Positions 45,101 to 55,811 of a stretch of 64,000 nucleotides of DNA are shown in pieces. Position 1 is the first letter of the stretch, and each line of letters begins with the position of its first letter. This stretch comes from Apostichopus japonicus. Taxonomy: Eukaryota; Echinodermata; Holothuroidea; Aspidochirotida; Stichopodidae. A model generated the notes under the pieces. That model saw nothing but the letters and a program-made list of their open reading frames with translations. It did no database searches and was not told the DNA's origin. The stretch covers positions 13,934,678 through 13,998,677 of the forward strand of contig NC_092579.1 of the NCBI RefSeq assembly GCF_037975245.1, written 5' to 3'. Position numbers and translations under genes: made by a program.

Positions 45101-48100
45101 TGTCTGACAATCAGGTTACTGTACTGCACACTACACTGGGAGCCAAGCAATGGCTACGTACCGTATGTTGATTATTCAAGGTTAAAACACTGAGTGATTT
45201 TCTTTTGGATGATACCTACAATATCCTTAAACATAACATACTAAGATATCTTTTTGTTATTGACAGACTGTGGGGTACCATTGAGGCACCCTTACGTCAT
45301 TGATAGGCTATGGGGTACCATTGAGGCACCCTTACGTCGCCATTTTAAGGTTGAGCCTGACTAACCATAAGTCACCATGCCCCAAGGGTCATATATTTGA
45401 ATTAAAGGTGCAATATATTCTACAAATCACTGACTAATTAACAAATCCTTTTGCTTTTGACAGAACGCGGAGGTGCCGGTGAGGAAGCCCTACCTCACCA
45501 CTTGACTAGAGAATGACTAACCATGAAGCATAATGCCAGAGGATGACATATATTGTATTAGAAACTACATATTTGTACAAATCACTAACCAAGATATCCT
45601 CATGTTGTTTTTAACTAACTGACTGTTTGGGTGCCACACACTGTTTTGCAATACCTGCCTTATGCAGCACCAGGAAAATTAGGGATTGTGATCAGCAAAC
45701 AAATATCGAGTGAGCAGATTATGTTTACTTTTCAGCAACTGTTAGTTTGTGAGGGATTGGCAAGAAATCTTTGAGGTGTCTTCAAGTTGTCAATGATTTT
45801 ACTCAAAACACATGTGGCTTAAAGGTCATCGGTACCCCCCCTCCCCCACACCCCCAAAATGTTAGATAGTCTAATGAGTCACACATTCAGTCACACAATG
45901 CTCAAATTTAATTTGCATTTGATTAAAATACTCTAGAAGAATCTTCCCTCACTGTGATGTCAAATAATTAACATTCCCTGAATGTCTAGGAAAAGCTGAG
46001 AGACAGTATCAAAAGAAAATTAAAGCAGTAAATATGCTTGCTTGGTTTGCACTGGGCTATTGTAAAAAATGAATATTAATGAGCTGTCACTATGATAATA
46101 GGAAAACATAGAAAATAGGGAAGGAAATTCTCTAGTGCAGTACTACACGACAAATGCAATGTCGTTCTGTAGTGACTAGCGTAAGTTACGTTTAATTAAT
46201 AATACTGCTAGATTGTTGGCTGACATCGGCAATAATACAACTTTGTATTCAGTCATAGAACTGTGGACTCATAATTACAATATCTGATAGACGTCAGTAT
46301 CCTTCAAAGGCACATCCTGTTTGGATTGCAGCAATAGAGTCAAACGACTTGACTTCAACTCAGCATCCGCATTTCAAAATTCTTTACGACCAGGAGCTTT
46401 CTAGGTAAACTTTTGTGCTTTGAAATGTACATAGCTTCAAAAGAATTCGCATTAACTCTACATCTACAGTTTGTGGATTATAGACGAGGGAAGAGCTTTT
46501 GTAAATTATTTGTGATAAATGCTATCAGTGGTAGGGTTAGGCAGGATTTAATACAAAACACTCAAGCCAAATATAGCTTAAGGGTGGGGGTAAGGATGTG
46601 GGGGGGTGGGGGAGGGAGGGAGCTGCAGTACAAAGCATGCAGAGTAATCCACTCACTGAGGACAGAAGGGCAGATAGTGAATGATCTTATTTGTATTTGG
46701 ACACACAGAGCACATCCTCAACGGTAATGCTGCGATAGGAAAAAAAACAAGCATACAACGAAACTAATATACCTCGTCGGAGAGGGGAATGGAAGAAGAA
46801 GAAGAAGGCTTGTCATCCTCCTAAAGAAATAGGGAAAGATCTCATAACGTTGTCAGCAGTCAAGTATTATTACAACAAATATATAGTTCAAAAAAAATAC
46901 ACATAAGAAGAAGAGAAAAAAACTAATGACATCTCTTCCACCAAAACTATAGTGTTTCTATTTTGTGAGGCAACGTTTAGTTTTAAGAATGTTTTTCAGT
47001 CTCATGATTTTCTGAAAAATACTATCTTTCTCTACACAAACTCTGCTAGACATCGTTATGTTTTGAGTGGCAAATTCTGATCATGGTGCATGCGTACAGA
47101 AGCATTTTGCTATGCGGTACTGGAAAGTTATTCCGTTGGCATTTAAAGTTAAACTAAATAAGATGTTTTCAAAATGGTTGAAACAGACTGACTTTGAAAA
47201 GTCATAAAGTCTTTCATTTATGATTGAATGGTGTTAACTTGACATCTGGAGGTGATTGGCTATTTTTTAGAAATATGAATATATTGAAACAGGTCTTTCA
47301 AAATGTTGGATCAAAGATTGGTAGATGTACTTATGATATCCAGAAATTAATCAATGTGTTCTATGTGTTCCAACAAATAAAGATACCTGCATTGCTAGGA
47401 ACATTATATATAGATTGATTACCTCACCTGCACCCCTCCCCAATCCCCTTTCCCCATCAGAGATTACATTTATTTTCATTTTACAAAACTATCGTTCTCA
47501 CAATGTGAAAATATCATGTTCACACATTAACAAATTAGAAAGTGAATAAACTGGAGCTGCATTGCTAGAATCATTGAATTTCACAACAGCCCCTCTCAGC
47601 AAGGTTACTTTTTATTTTGAAAAACAATTCTATTATTACAATGTGTAAACAACATGTGCACACATTGACAAATATGTTCTCTGATTGGTTCAAGTATAAT
47701 GAATCATGAATTTCCTAGATTATGTTTTTGCTTGGACCACTTTGGGTGATCACTTTTGTCACTCATTGCGTGCGATAGACTACATAGTGTCATTCTGAGC
47801 AAGACTCACGTTGCATGAATACATTGACAAACATAAATAGATATAATGCTACACCATAAACATCAAAGAACATCATCTCACTAAAAATAAATTTGAGAAG
47901 CAGCACCTTTTTATCCTTTTCTTCTAGGTCATTCCATTCCTTAGCCAGCTGTTTGGTGAGGTCGGCATGACTCATCTCAGCCCTGGGTTTATCTGCATTA
48001 TTAGCCAGCGAAGCTGATAATCTCTTCTCCTGGCAATACATGAGGAAGGCGTTGGCTGGCTTCTTTGGGGCGTTAGGATCTGTCACAATGGAAGAGTCAT

Positions 48101-51100
48101 TTCGGTTCAGTAGTTTATAGCCAAATGTTGGTGAAATAATGGTAACCAGATTAGAAATAAGTAACAATGTTAATCCACTGAGAAGAGGATTATATCCTAA
48201 TTCTTCTTTGACTCTTTCCTACTATGGTTAAAATGTAAAGCACCAACTCCTTCAAACTAAAACTATATTTAAATTTTAAGTAAAATGTTTGAATTTTTTT
48301 GACGATAACAGTAAAAAAGTATGATAGTACACAGAGTAGTTAGTGCTGAAAAAAAAGGAAATGCAGCACCTTAGTTAGCCAAATGTTGGTGAAGTAATGG
48401 TAATCAGATGAGAATAAGCAACAATTTTAATCCTAAAAAAGAATTATAGCACACAGAGGAATAAGTGCTCAAGAACTTCAAATACAGCACCCTACTACTG
48501 TATACAACACACAATGCAGGAGATAATTTACCCGGTATCGCAAAATGTTATGCAAACTTGGGCAAACTGCTATAAAAGTGCAAAGATGTATATAGCAGTT
48601 TGTGCACACAGTAGCCATACTATTTTATGTGGGACAAAGGTTAGAGCCTTCAGACTACCATGTGCACAAAATTTGAATAAGGGGTTAATCAACGGTCTAG
48701 CGTGCGTTACTCACAGGATTAATGCACGATCGGGGGATAATGCAAGCGATGCACGAGGGCGGAGCCCGAGTGCATCCAGCGATAGCATTAACACCCGTTC
48801 ATTCATACACTACCATTTGTGTGGGGAAAAAATCATAAAACAAAACATTTTTGGTTACATATAACCAAAGATTTATTAAAGTGATGCCCCGTAATTTTAC
48901 CGTGCGTTACTCACAGGATTAACCACGGTCAGCTGACCTGAATGGACCAATAGGATTTAGGAATCTTTACTAAGTATGAATGAACACTAACTTATTCACT
49001 GCAATGCATTGTACAGTCTACTGTACTACCAAATTAGCAAACTGCTCTACAATATTGGAAACTGGACTATCTAAATTATAATTATTAATGATGCATCGTA
49101 CTACCTACTGTACTACAATATTAACAAACTGCTCTACAATATTGGAAACTGGACTATGTAAATTCTTGTCATACCAGGATTATCTCCTGTCCAGATGTGT
49201 CTGAACCATCCAGACAGACTTCACTGTAAATTAAATTTGACAGAAGCTAGAATATCAACAAACCTTTCTCTTTCTCTATCCTGACCCCATCTTTTCTCCT
49301 TTTCCTGGACACTGGAGTAGAAGTTGGCTCGCGAGATACAGGTTTGTTCACCTTGGGTTTGGTGACGACAGGAAATCCTGTCCTTGGGTCGATTATCGGT
49401 TTGATGTTTGTTCTATGACCTGCTGGGTCAGCAAACCCAAGCAGATACATGAACGGCCCATCCTGAGAAAAGAGTGTAGAAGAACAGTTAAATGAAAAGA
49501 AAAGATAATGTATGTAATTAATAATAGAGCAACTATAACATATGTGTGAATATGGATGATAATACACACGTCTTTAAATTTACAACTTTAAAGAAAGAAA
49601 GTCATTTATTCTAGTACTTGGATGGTTATTAAGAGCAATTTGTCAGCTCCTACAACTCCTGTCCTTTTTGTGCCTTATTTCGTTTTCAAGCAAACTTTTT
49701 GCCACTTTTTGCCAAGGACGGTCACTAAAGGCAAGGGTGATATCAACCGTTATACAAAACCTCTGAAAATGGTTGTACTAATAGAAAAGAAGGATATCAA
49801 GTGCTTTTTTCTTAACGTAATACTCAGGCAGTGACAAACCACTCGTCTCAAGAATAGTAAGGTTACAATAGTTATAACTGTTAAGCTGAGCATACCCGCG
49901 ACCGTATCATTCCGCCATCAGTACTTTCCGCTATAGAAAATGTGCTCTTTCCGCCATACAAAAAGTGCCATTCCGCCATGTGTTATCGCAATGGCGGTAA
50001 AGCAATTTTTGTATGGCGGAAAGAGCACATTATTGTGAGTGCACTGTATATGCACTCTAACTAGGTTCGCAAAATTGCTCTTTTAGAACGACAATCAGAT
50101 CAGATTTTTTAGTAACAATCAGCCTAATTTAATTTGATTTATTCAACCGACTTTTATATATTTGAAGACAGTGTATCGACTCTTATGAACTTACAATTAA
50201 ACCTATTCTATCAATACATTGAAGACTGTGTATAAATTCCCCAATCTTGTCTTAACTATCTCCCGAACTGTCACATATGAAGACGGTGTACCTATCCTTT
50301 CATGCGATTCAAAGAAAGTTTCACCGATACATTCCTGTACACCAGTTTAAAATCCATTCCTTTCCACAATGGCTGAATTGATCGAAACCTATGGCAGAAA
50401 TGTATGACGGTATGTACCCATGACGTAATGGCCCTAGATTCGTGCATACCTTCAGTAGTTGTATAAAGTCAACTGTTTTGTTCCTGAATAGTTTTCTTAC
50501 ATAAACTATTAAAATGCAACAGTAGGGAAGAAGGTGTGGGGGACATACAGTTCGTATATTTATTGAAACATAATGACGCATTGTTTTTTTCGATTGATCT
50601 AGCGATGAAAACCAAGCTGTTCTTACCTCCAGGGGAGTTGTCCTTTCAATTGTTTTGTATGAATCCTTCAACTCATTTAATTTCTTCATCAATCCCCTTA
50701 TAAAGAAAAACACAAATTTTAAGATCAAAATGCTTTCTTTTCTCATCATTAAACAATATATATATACTGTACATAGGAATTTTGTAAATACTAGCTAAAA
50801 AAGTTGGTATTTTGTGAAAAATGTGTTACTCATAATGCCAAGATTGCTCTAAAAAACTATAGTAGTTTTGATACTTTCATGTACAATTAATCTTAAAAGA
50901 AAGAAAAAAACTTACCCAAACAATAGAAAATCAAAATTGAAGGCATGATTGGCAATCTTACAAAGCAAAATAGTGGTTAAAATTGCTACTTCAAGAGATC
51001 ATTCCTATGGTGGGTTCCCTATCACATTAGGAAGGAAATGATTTCAACTGCAGATATTTGGCAACAAAAAAGGCTACACCTTATCTGGAAGTTACAGTCA

Positions 51101-52561
51101 GTATGTAAAGTTCCTCAAAGACACATCTTCATCTCGATTGTAGTCTCCATGTTTTGAGAGAAACAAGGCTACAGTTACATAGACACGAAAGCTGATATTT
51201 ATAAGAGATCAGATATCAGGCTGAGAGTTTGATCGACAGTATAACTTATGAATGTTGTCAGTTGCGACAAATTTTATTGAAGTAAATCAGATGGAATGTT
51301 GATTGCATATATCCTTTAATATATGTGTGTGACAAGAAATTGTATGCACTGCATTAATGCATATAATACAATCATACGTTTCAACTTAAACAAATTGTGT
51401 AAAATTCTCGCATGGCTCTCATTATATGAAGTTATAGAGATATATATGCAAAACTAATAAGAGACAAAAGATCTGTTCTTTGACAAACTTTCTGTGTTAC
51501 CTCTTCTCTCTGCTTAGTCTGCTTATTGTCTTCCGAACATGGTATATCCTGTTCAAGAGCTTCTTGTTATCCTGTGTAAACAAGAAATTTCAGTCTGACA
51601 AAATGGAACAAATTAATTTTTCTTCTATTATACTCCTTTGGTTTATGAGTGCAATGTTTCCAAATTCACCAATAACAGGGAATAATTTATTCACAATCGC
51701 AAAATGCTATGCAAATTGGTTAATCTGCTATACAGGTGCATATATGTAAAGCAGTGTCTACACAGGAACCATCGTATTTTACAAGAGAGTAATTCATATA
51801 CTTCAAAACAACTATACAAAATTTCAACACTAATTTATTCCCGTATAAGTCTTCCTTTCCAGAAATGCCCTTGTCTCAAATATGACAGACACCATCAAGA
51901 ATTTAAAACTTGCACTGGATCAAGGTACCAAACAAAATGTTGAAGCTCCGAGCACTGTTGATGTCCTAATTTTGGCATTTTGTTATTGTACCATATTAGT
52001 TTCAATATGATATTAATGAAATATCAATATTGCAATTGAAAATCTATTTTGCAATGAAATTTTACTGTATTACTATCCATGTTGCTATCCCTGTTGTGGC
52101 TTCTTGTAACATTGTTTTTACCAGGATTAGGCTAGGTCAAAGTTTGGCTATTGGCCTGTGATAGTGTATGCTGTCGAACAAGTTTTGATTGATTAATTTC
52201 ACACAAAAGTAAAAAGACAAAACATGACACAAGGTGTAGGGATAACACTGAAAATCTGTCCAGCAGACTTATTTCCACTGTGGTCCCTGAATAATAGTTA
52301 ATACTTAGCCAAGGTTAGGCCGTAGCCTAACTATTAGTACTTGTTAGGCCTAGGTTAGGCTAGAACTAACGTTAGGCTATTTAGCCGAGGCTTGTAAGCT
52401 ATGTACACTATAATTAAAACAGTTTCATCGGTTCTTACACTGTCTACGCCATCGCATTTTCGTTTCAGGGCCAAACACTTTCGACGATTAAGGTCTTGTT
52501 CAGGACTTAGTTTACCCCCATTTTTGGGGATATTTTGTGCTAATTCTGAGTGTTCTTCCAT
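41851..52561 (-). CDS. HMG-box protein with TFPT-like N-terminus (Nhp10-like INO80 subunit candidate)
   Basis: Minus-strand exons in transcript order: 52561-52439, 51571-51501, 50696-50627, 49462-49264, 48079-47907, optional 46820-46773, and 42150-41851. Without the optional exon they give 311 residues. Residues 20-75 (DLNRRKCLALKRKCDGV, then LLNRIYHVRKTISRL) match the human INO80 subunit TFPT (ELNRRKYQALGRRCREIEQ, then VLNRLHQVQRITRRL). A basic segment PVSRKRRKDGVRIEKEK leads into an HMG box from residue 155 (DPNAPKKPANAFLMYCQEKR) to about 224. This coiled-coil plus HMG arrangement resembles fungal Nhp10. The start ATG is preceded by an in-frame TAA 12 bases upstream. A nuclear chromatin-remodelling role is inferred. 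The gene converges on HAGH, 1.5 kb stop to stop. Confidence 0.85.
44745..45165. repeat. Direct duplication of about 110 bp
   Basis: Segments at 44760-44860 and 45040-45165 share TTTATAGAGATTAT-type sequence, TTGCACCCTTCT, CTGTCTGACAATCAGGT, AACTGTACTG/TTACTGTACTG and CACACTACACTGGGAG. The second copy has an insertion (CAAACATAAAGAG). They are separated by about 180 bases of unique DNA in the last intron of the HMG-box gene. Confidence 0.8.
45260..45340. repeat. Two-copy 41 bp tandem repeat
   Basis: TGTGGGGTACCATTGAGGCA followed by CCCTTACGTCATTGA is repeated immediately as TATGGGGTACCATTGAGGCA and CCCTTACGTCG. Intronic in the HMG-box gene. Confidence 0.85.
46773..46820 (-). CDS. Possible 16-codon cassette exon in the HMG-box gene
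   Basis: On the minus strand a 48-base segment with a CTTTAG acceptor and a GAG/GTATAT donor encodes EDDKPSSSSSIPLSDE. It is phase 0 on both sides, as are the flanking exon ends at 47907 and 42150, so it can be included or skipped without a frame change. Joining the neighbours directly gives ...EKDKK-RYYVAYEKEK, a normal HMG helix 3. Inclusion would insert an acidic Ser-rich loop there. The small size makes a chance open segment possible. Confidence 0.5.
47907..48079 (-). CDS. HMG-box core exon
   Basis: Read on the minus strand, this exon supplies DPNAPKKPANAFLMYCQEKR followed by MSHADLTKQLAKEWNDLEEK and DKK. It covers helices 1 and 2 and the start of helix 3 of an HMG-B type box. The Asp codon of DPNAP is split by the intron (phase 1), matching the exon ending at 49264. 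Some HMG positions, such as Phe after NA and Trp in EWNDL, are the expected hydrophobic core residues. Confidence 0.92.
48701..48922. repeat. 22 bp direct repeats flanking a nested hairpin
   Basis: CGTGCGTTACTCACAGGATT plus AA occurs at 48701 and again at 48901, exactly 200 bases apart. Between them 48738-48790 forms nested inverted pairs: TAATGC/GCATTA, GATGCAC/GTGCATC and GGGC/GCCC. The GC-rich centre contrasts with AT-rich surroundings. It is probably a small transposon remnant in an intron of the HMG-box gene. Confidence 0.75.
49939..50031. repeat. Perfect 26 bp inverted repeat (foldback)
   Basis: Arms at 49939-49964 and 50006-50031 are exact reverse complements (26 of 26) beginning AATGTGCTCTTTCCGCCATA. 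The 41 bp between them holds a second pair, CCATTCCGCCAT and ATGGCGG. It lies in the intron between minus-strand exons 49462 and 50627 and looks like a foldback or MITE-type element. Confidence 0.92.
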
Positions 52562-53203
52562 ATTTTCTTTCAATTAAAACTGAAATAGGCTGACCAGAAG
52601 TGTGCACAACTAATTGCCAGCTATTTGTATATTATTGGTATGAAGCTAACAGCCATTCGTGTATACCTAAGTGTAGAGGACGCAGAGCCCAAAACAGTAC
52701 CATTGTGGGGCTAATATAGACTTTCAGCTATTGTGGTATACTTAGCATTGGTTAACAAATTTGCATAAAATTACAAGAAATATGAAGCTCAGTAACCTAG
52801 GATGTAGCCTACTCATACTGGTCGAGATTTCGACTTTCGGCCAAATTTCGATAAGAACTTGAGATGAAAATATGTCGCTACGTGTGCCTGGTACTAAAAC
52901 GATTTGCCTGAGTTCGGAAATGCTGTAAAGAGCATCAACCGATTAGAAAAGTGTAGTCGAGGGGTAGAATTACATACTCCCGCCCGGCCTGTACAAGTTC
53001 ATACTGGGCCTATTGTTAACTAACTATTGCGTCAAATTCATGAGAGGGCAGAAAAATCAAACGATCTTTAAAAGATTTTCACTCCTGATTAATGGAAGGA
53101 GGTAATAAGAAATATGAGGCATGGTTTGCCATTAACACAGGTCTTCCAACTTTACTTCCTTATAAATTGCAGTGTATGAACAGTACCGCATGTTTCAGTA
53201 TAA

Positions 53204-55151
53204 TCAGGTGCGTATCCAGGGGGGGGGGCGTTGGGGGCGCGCGCCCCCCGGGTAAGGAAAAGAGGAGAGAAAAAAAGAGAAGAAAAAAGGGAAAAGGAGG
53301 GGAAAAAAGAAAAGGAGGAGAGGAAGGAAGGGAAAAGAAAAAGAAAAAAGAGAGAAAAAGGAAAAAAGGAGGGAGTAGAAGATAGCTAAGACCTCGGGAA
53401 GAGAAAGAGGAACAGTCATAGTTAAAGCGCTGATCCCTATAATATACACAGGGTAGCCAGTGACAGATCAAGAATTACGGAGGGGGTGTGCGCCTCACCC
53501 TACCCCTTACAACGACAACTCCATTTTTGACGTTTCCATTTTTCCTCTCTCACTAATGTATCTATATAAATACTATATATGGTCTATCATAACGCGTGTG
53601 TGTGTATGGACGCCTTAAACAATTGTACAATTGTGCTATATGGAACCAACTGTGGCTGGTCTTGAACTCGACCGAGTCGTCGGGGCACATGACGCATTTC
53701 GGGAAGGGGGCGACCGCCCCCCCCCCCCCCGAGCAAATTTTCTTTATGACATCGCTAGTAATTTCAAAATAGACAATGCTTAGATGCAACTTACAAGGCC
53801 TGGGAAGTGTCATTTCCAGCGATCTGGGAGGCATTTTCGGCCAAAATTTTTCTTGTACGCTTCGCGCCAACACATGGTGGCGCTTCGCTTAGATAGTTTG
53901 CCTACAGAATTCGCCCCTCCCTTGGCAATTACTCGCTACACTCCTGTTCGAATTTGTTAAGCAAAGAGCAGATATAACATTATATCAGTGAGCATTGAAA
54001 TGCATGTTCCAGGATGAACAGCCTCAAAAACTGTTTATGTGTGTAGTCAAAGGCGTAGGAGCCCAATTGGATTGGGGGCTGTAATGACTTGCCCGAAAAA
54101 AAGCCAAGCGCGTTCAACATATCAATGCCAATATCATATAAGCAAGCATCGGTCATTACAGTGCATAGCATCGTGTACCTTACGGTCCGTGAAAGTTGCA
54201 CAGTATACCGATGCTATGTAAACAACGAAATGTCTTATATGTAGATGGAGAAAAATCATACAGATCCATTTATGTCAAAACTCTCTTTTACAGTAGTAAT
54301 GTCGGCCAAGCTTAGAGCTTTATTTTAATTACCAAGGAGATCATTTTTAAGCTATTCATTGCTATTTATTTTTCTTTCAGTAGGTGCCCGAAAAAGATGG
54401 GGAAAAGTTTGGTTGCGGGGGGGGGGGAGGGGGGGGGGCTGCAGCCACAGCCTCCTACGGGACCTACGCCTATGTGTTTAGTGTTCGGTTTCGATATACC
54501 TGATATCGGAAACATCTGCTATTTGCAATTTCCTTCAACGAAGTTTTATTATAGCCATTATAAGAGGTTTTAATATTTCTACACCAATAAATTAACGGTG
54601 TCTGAATTTTCGAAAATTTCCTCACCAACATTCTTCATCATACTTTCCTCTACTCGTGCAACTTTGACCTGTCTGTTAGGGGTTCAAGGAGGTTTTTCTA
54701 TATTGCTTGTCCATAGATTGAATTTTGTGCAACATTATGGGTATGTTTTCAAATGATTTTATTCACGAGAAATGTGAATTTTCAAATTCTTAACAAATAA
54801 TGGGCTTAAAACCTTGAAAAGTGGGGCTTTCGGATATTGTGGGCCGTGACGTAGAATCACCTTCAAAAGCAATGATCCATAGGACATGCAATGAGGTCGA
54901 ACATGATGTGTGACTGGTGACAATCTGCAAAAAGGTTATGGATGGAAAAAACTTTTGGGAAACACTTGGTTCTCAGGCAAAAGTGTACATCTGGTTGGTC
55001 ATTTTCAAGCCCGAGAAGTGCTATTTCCGGTGATCTGGGGGGTATCAAAACCCGAAATTTTCTTGTACGCTGCGCGCCAACTGATGGTGGCGCTCTGCTT
55101 AGATAGTAATTCGCGCCCCCAGGTTAGAAAATCCTGGATACGCGCCTGATA
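53204..55151. mobile_element. Composite DNA-transposon remnant with inverted ends
   Basis: The left end is TCAGGTGCGTATCCAG (53204-53219) and the right end is CTGGATACGCGCCTGA (near 55133-55151). The two are inverted copies with one mismatch at T/C. ATAAT precedes the left end and ATAAT follows the right end region, a possible short target duplication. The CAGG-GCGTATCCAGG style of end is seen in hAT-like non-autonomous elements. Inside are G-rich and purine-rich tracts, at least one nested element, and duplicated end segments. No transposase frame is visible. Confidence 0.65.
54047..54474. mobile_element. Nested element with CAAAGGCGTAGG ends
   Basis: The left side reads CAAAGGCGTAGGAGCCC and the right side CCTACGGGACCTACGCCTATG, giving an inverted pair around GGCGTAGG and CCTACGCC. 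The element contains a G homopolymer tract (about 54417-54439) and no coding sequence. It is embedded in the larger composite element. Confidence 0.6.
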
Positions 55152-55763
55152 ATAAACTGATAGTGGACGGCAAACCCTAGGACTTTTTGTCACGTCAATA
55201 TGTAAAGGGGGAGGTGTGAGGTGGTCGGTTGTCAGTTTACCATTTTCGGGAATCTGTTGTGTCGAGAACATTTAATTCGAGCCCTGGGACCCACTTCATT
55301 GCACGTTCTGCAACTTCTTCATTTATCCTTAAGTATATTATGAAAATTACTCTTAAATCCCATATTTCGCCAGTCCTTTAATTAACCATGACCGGGTGCG
55401 TATCTTCCCCTCCACATTCCTTCTCCTCTCGTGCGGTCGCTGGGACTGAAGAGTCCCCGGCCCAAAATATCGTCCGGCTCCGTACGGCGTAGTACAGTTG
55501 AACGAGATGTATGCACTGTGTGAATTTACTCTGGGTCAAAAATGAGATACCCCCTCAACTTAAATAATTTCCTCCATGGTGTTATACGCTATCCGGAAGT
55601 ATTGACAAGAGAGTAAGGAGAATCCAGAACGATCAAACTTCGACAACAACTTTGCCCGCGATCATACATTACATGCGACCACTTACGAAAATGATTTAGG
55701 CCTTGTGAGAAGATAGACTCACAATTTTTGTGCAAATTTGAAAGGATTATTACTATTTTCAAG

Positions 55764-55811
55764 ATGACCACTGGTGAACAACTCCATCGAATTACGGAAA
55801 ATGTGTACCGG
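55764..55811 (+). CDS. IRSp53/BAIAP2-family gene, first coding exon
   Basis: ATG 55764 begins MTTGEQLHRITENVYR and ends at a CGG/GTAAGA donor in phase 0. Human BAIAP2 begins MSLSRSEEMHRLTENVYK, and its first coding exon ends at the same point. The family carries an N-terminal IMD (inverse BAR) domain that bends membrane outward and an SH3 domain that recruits actin regulators downstream of Cdc42 and Rac. Only the first 16 residues are here, but the next exon at 62993 continues the family sequence, which makes the call firm at family level. Which vertebrate paralogue it matches (BAIAP2, BAIAP2L1 or BAIAP2L2) cannot be told, so no symbol is given. Confidence 0.85.

Larger units (their letters stand above)
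42151..47906 (-). other. Large intron of the HMG-box gene
   Basis: Apart from the possible cassette exon at 46773-46820, this 5.8 kb holds the duplications listed separately, a short SINE-head-like fragment near 43000-43020 (GGGGCTTAGCGGTTAGGTCC), C-rich tracts at 43381 and 45834, and a G-rich tract at 46586-46620. A pair of related 47.4-47.5 and 47.6-47.7 kb segments (TCACAATGTGAAAATATCATG-like) is also visible. No other exon was found. Confidence 0.6.

Noticed and set aside
52305-52380. TTAGGC-like words as interstitial telomere repeat
   Set aside because: The words are scattered and irregular and do not form a tandem TTAGGG array.
53092-53471. Lys/Arg/Gly-rich or Phe/Ser-rich frames around 53.1-53.5 kb
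   Set aside because: They translate a purine-rich low-complexity tract within transposon remnants.
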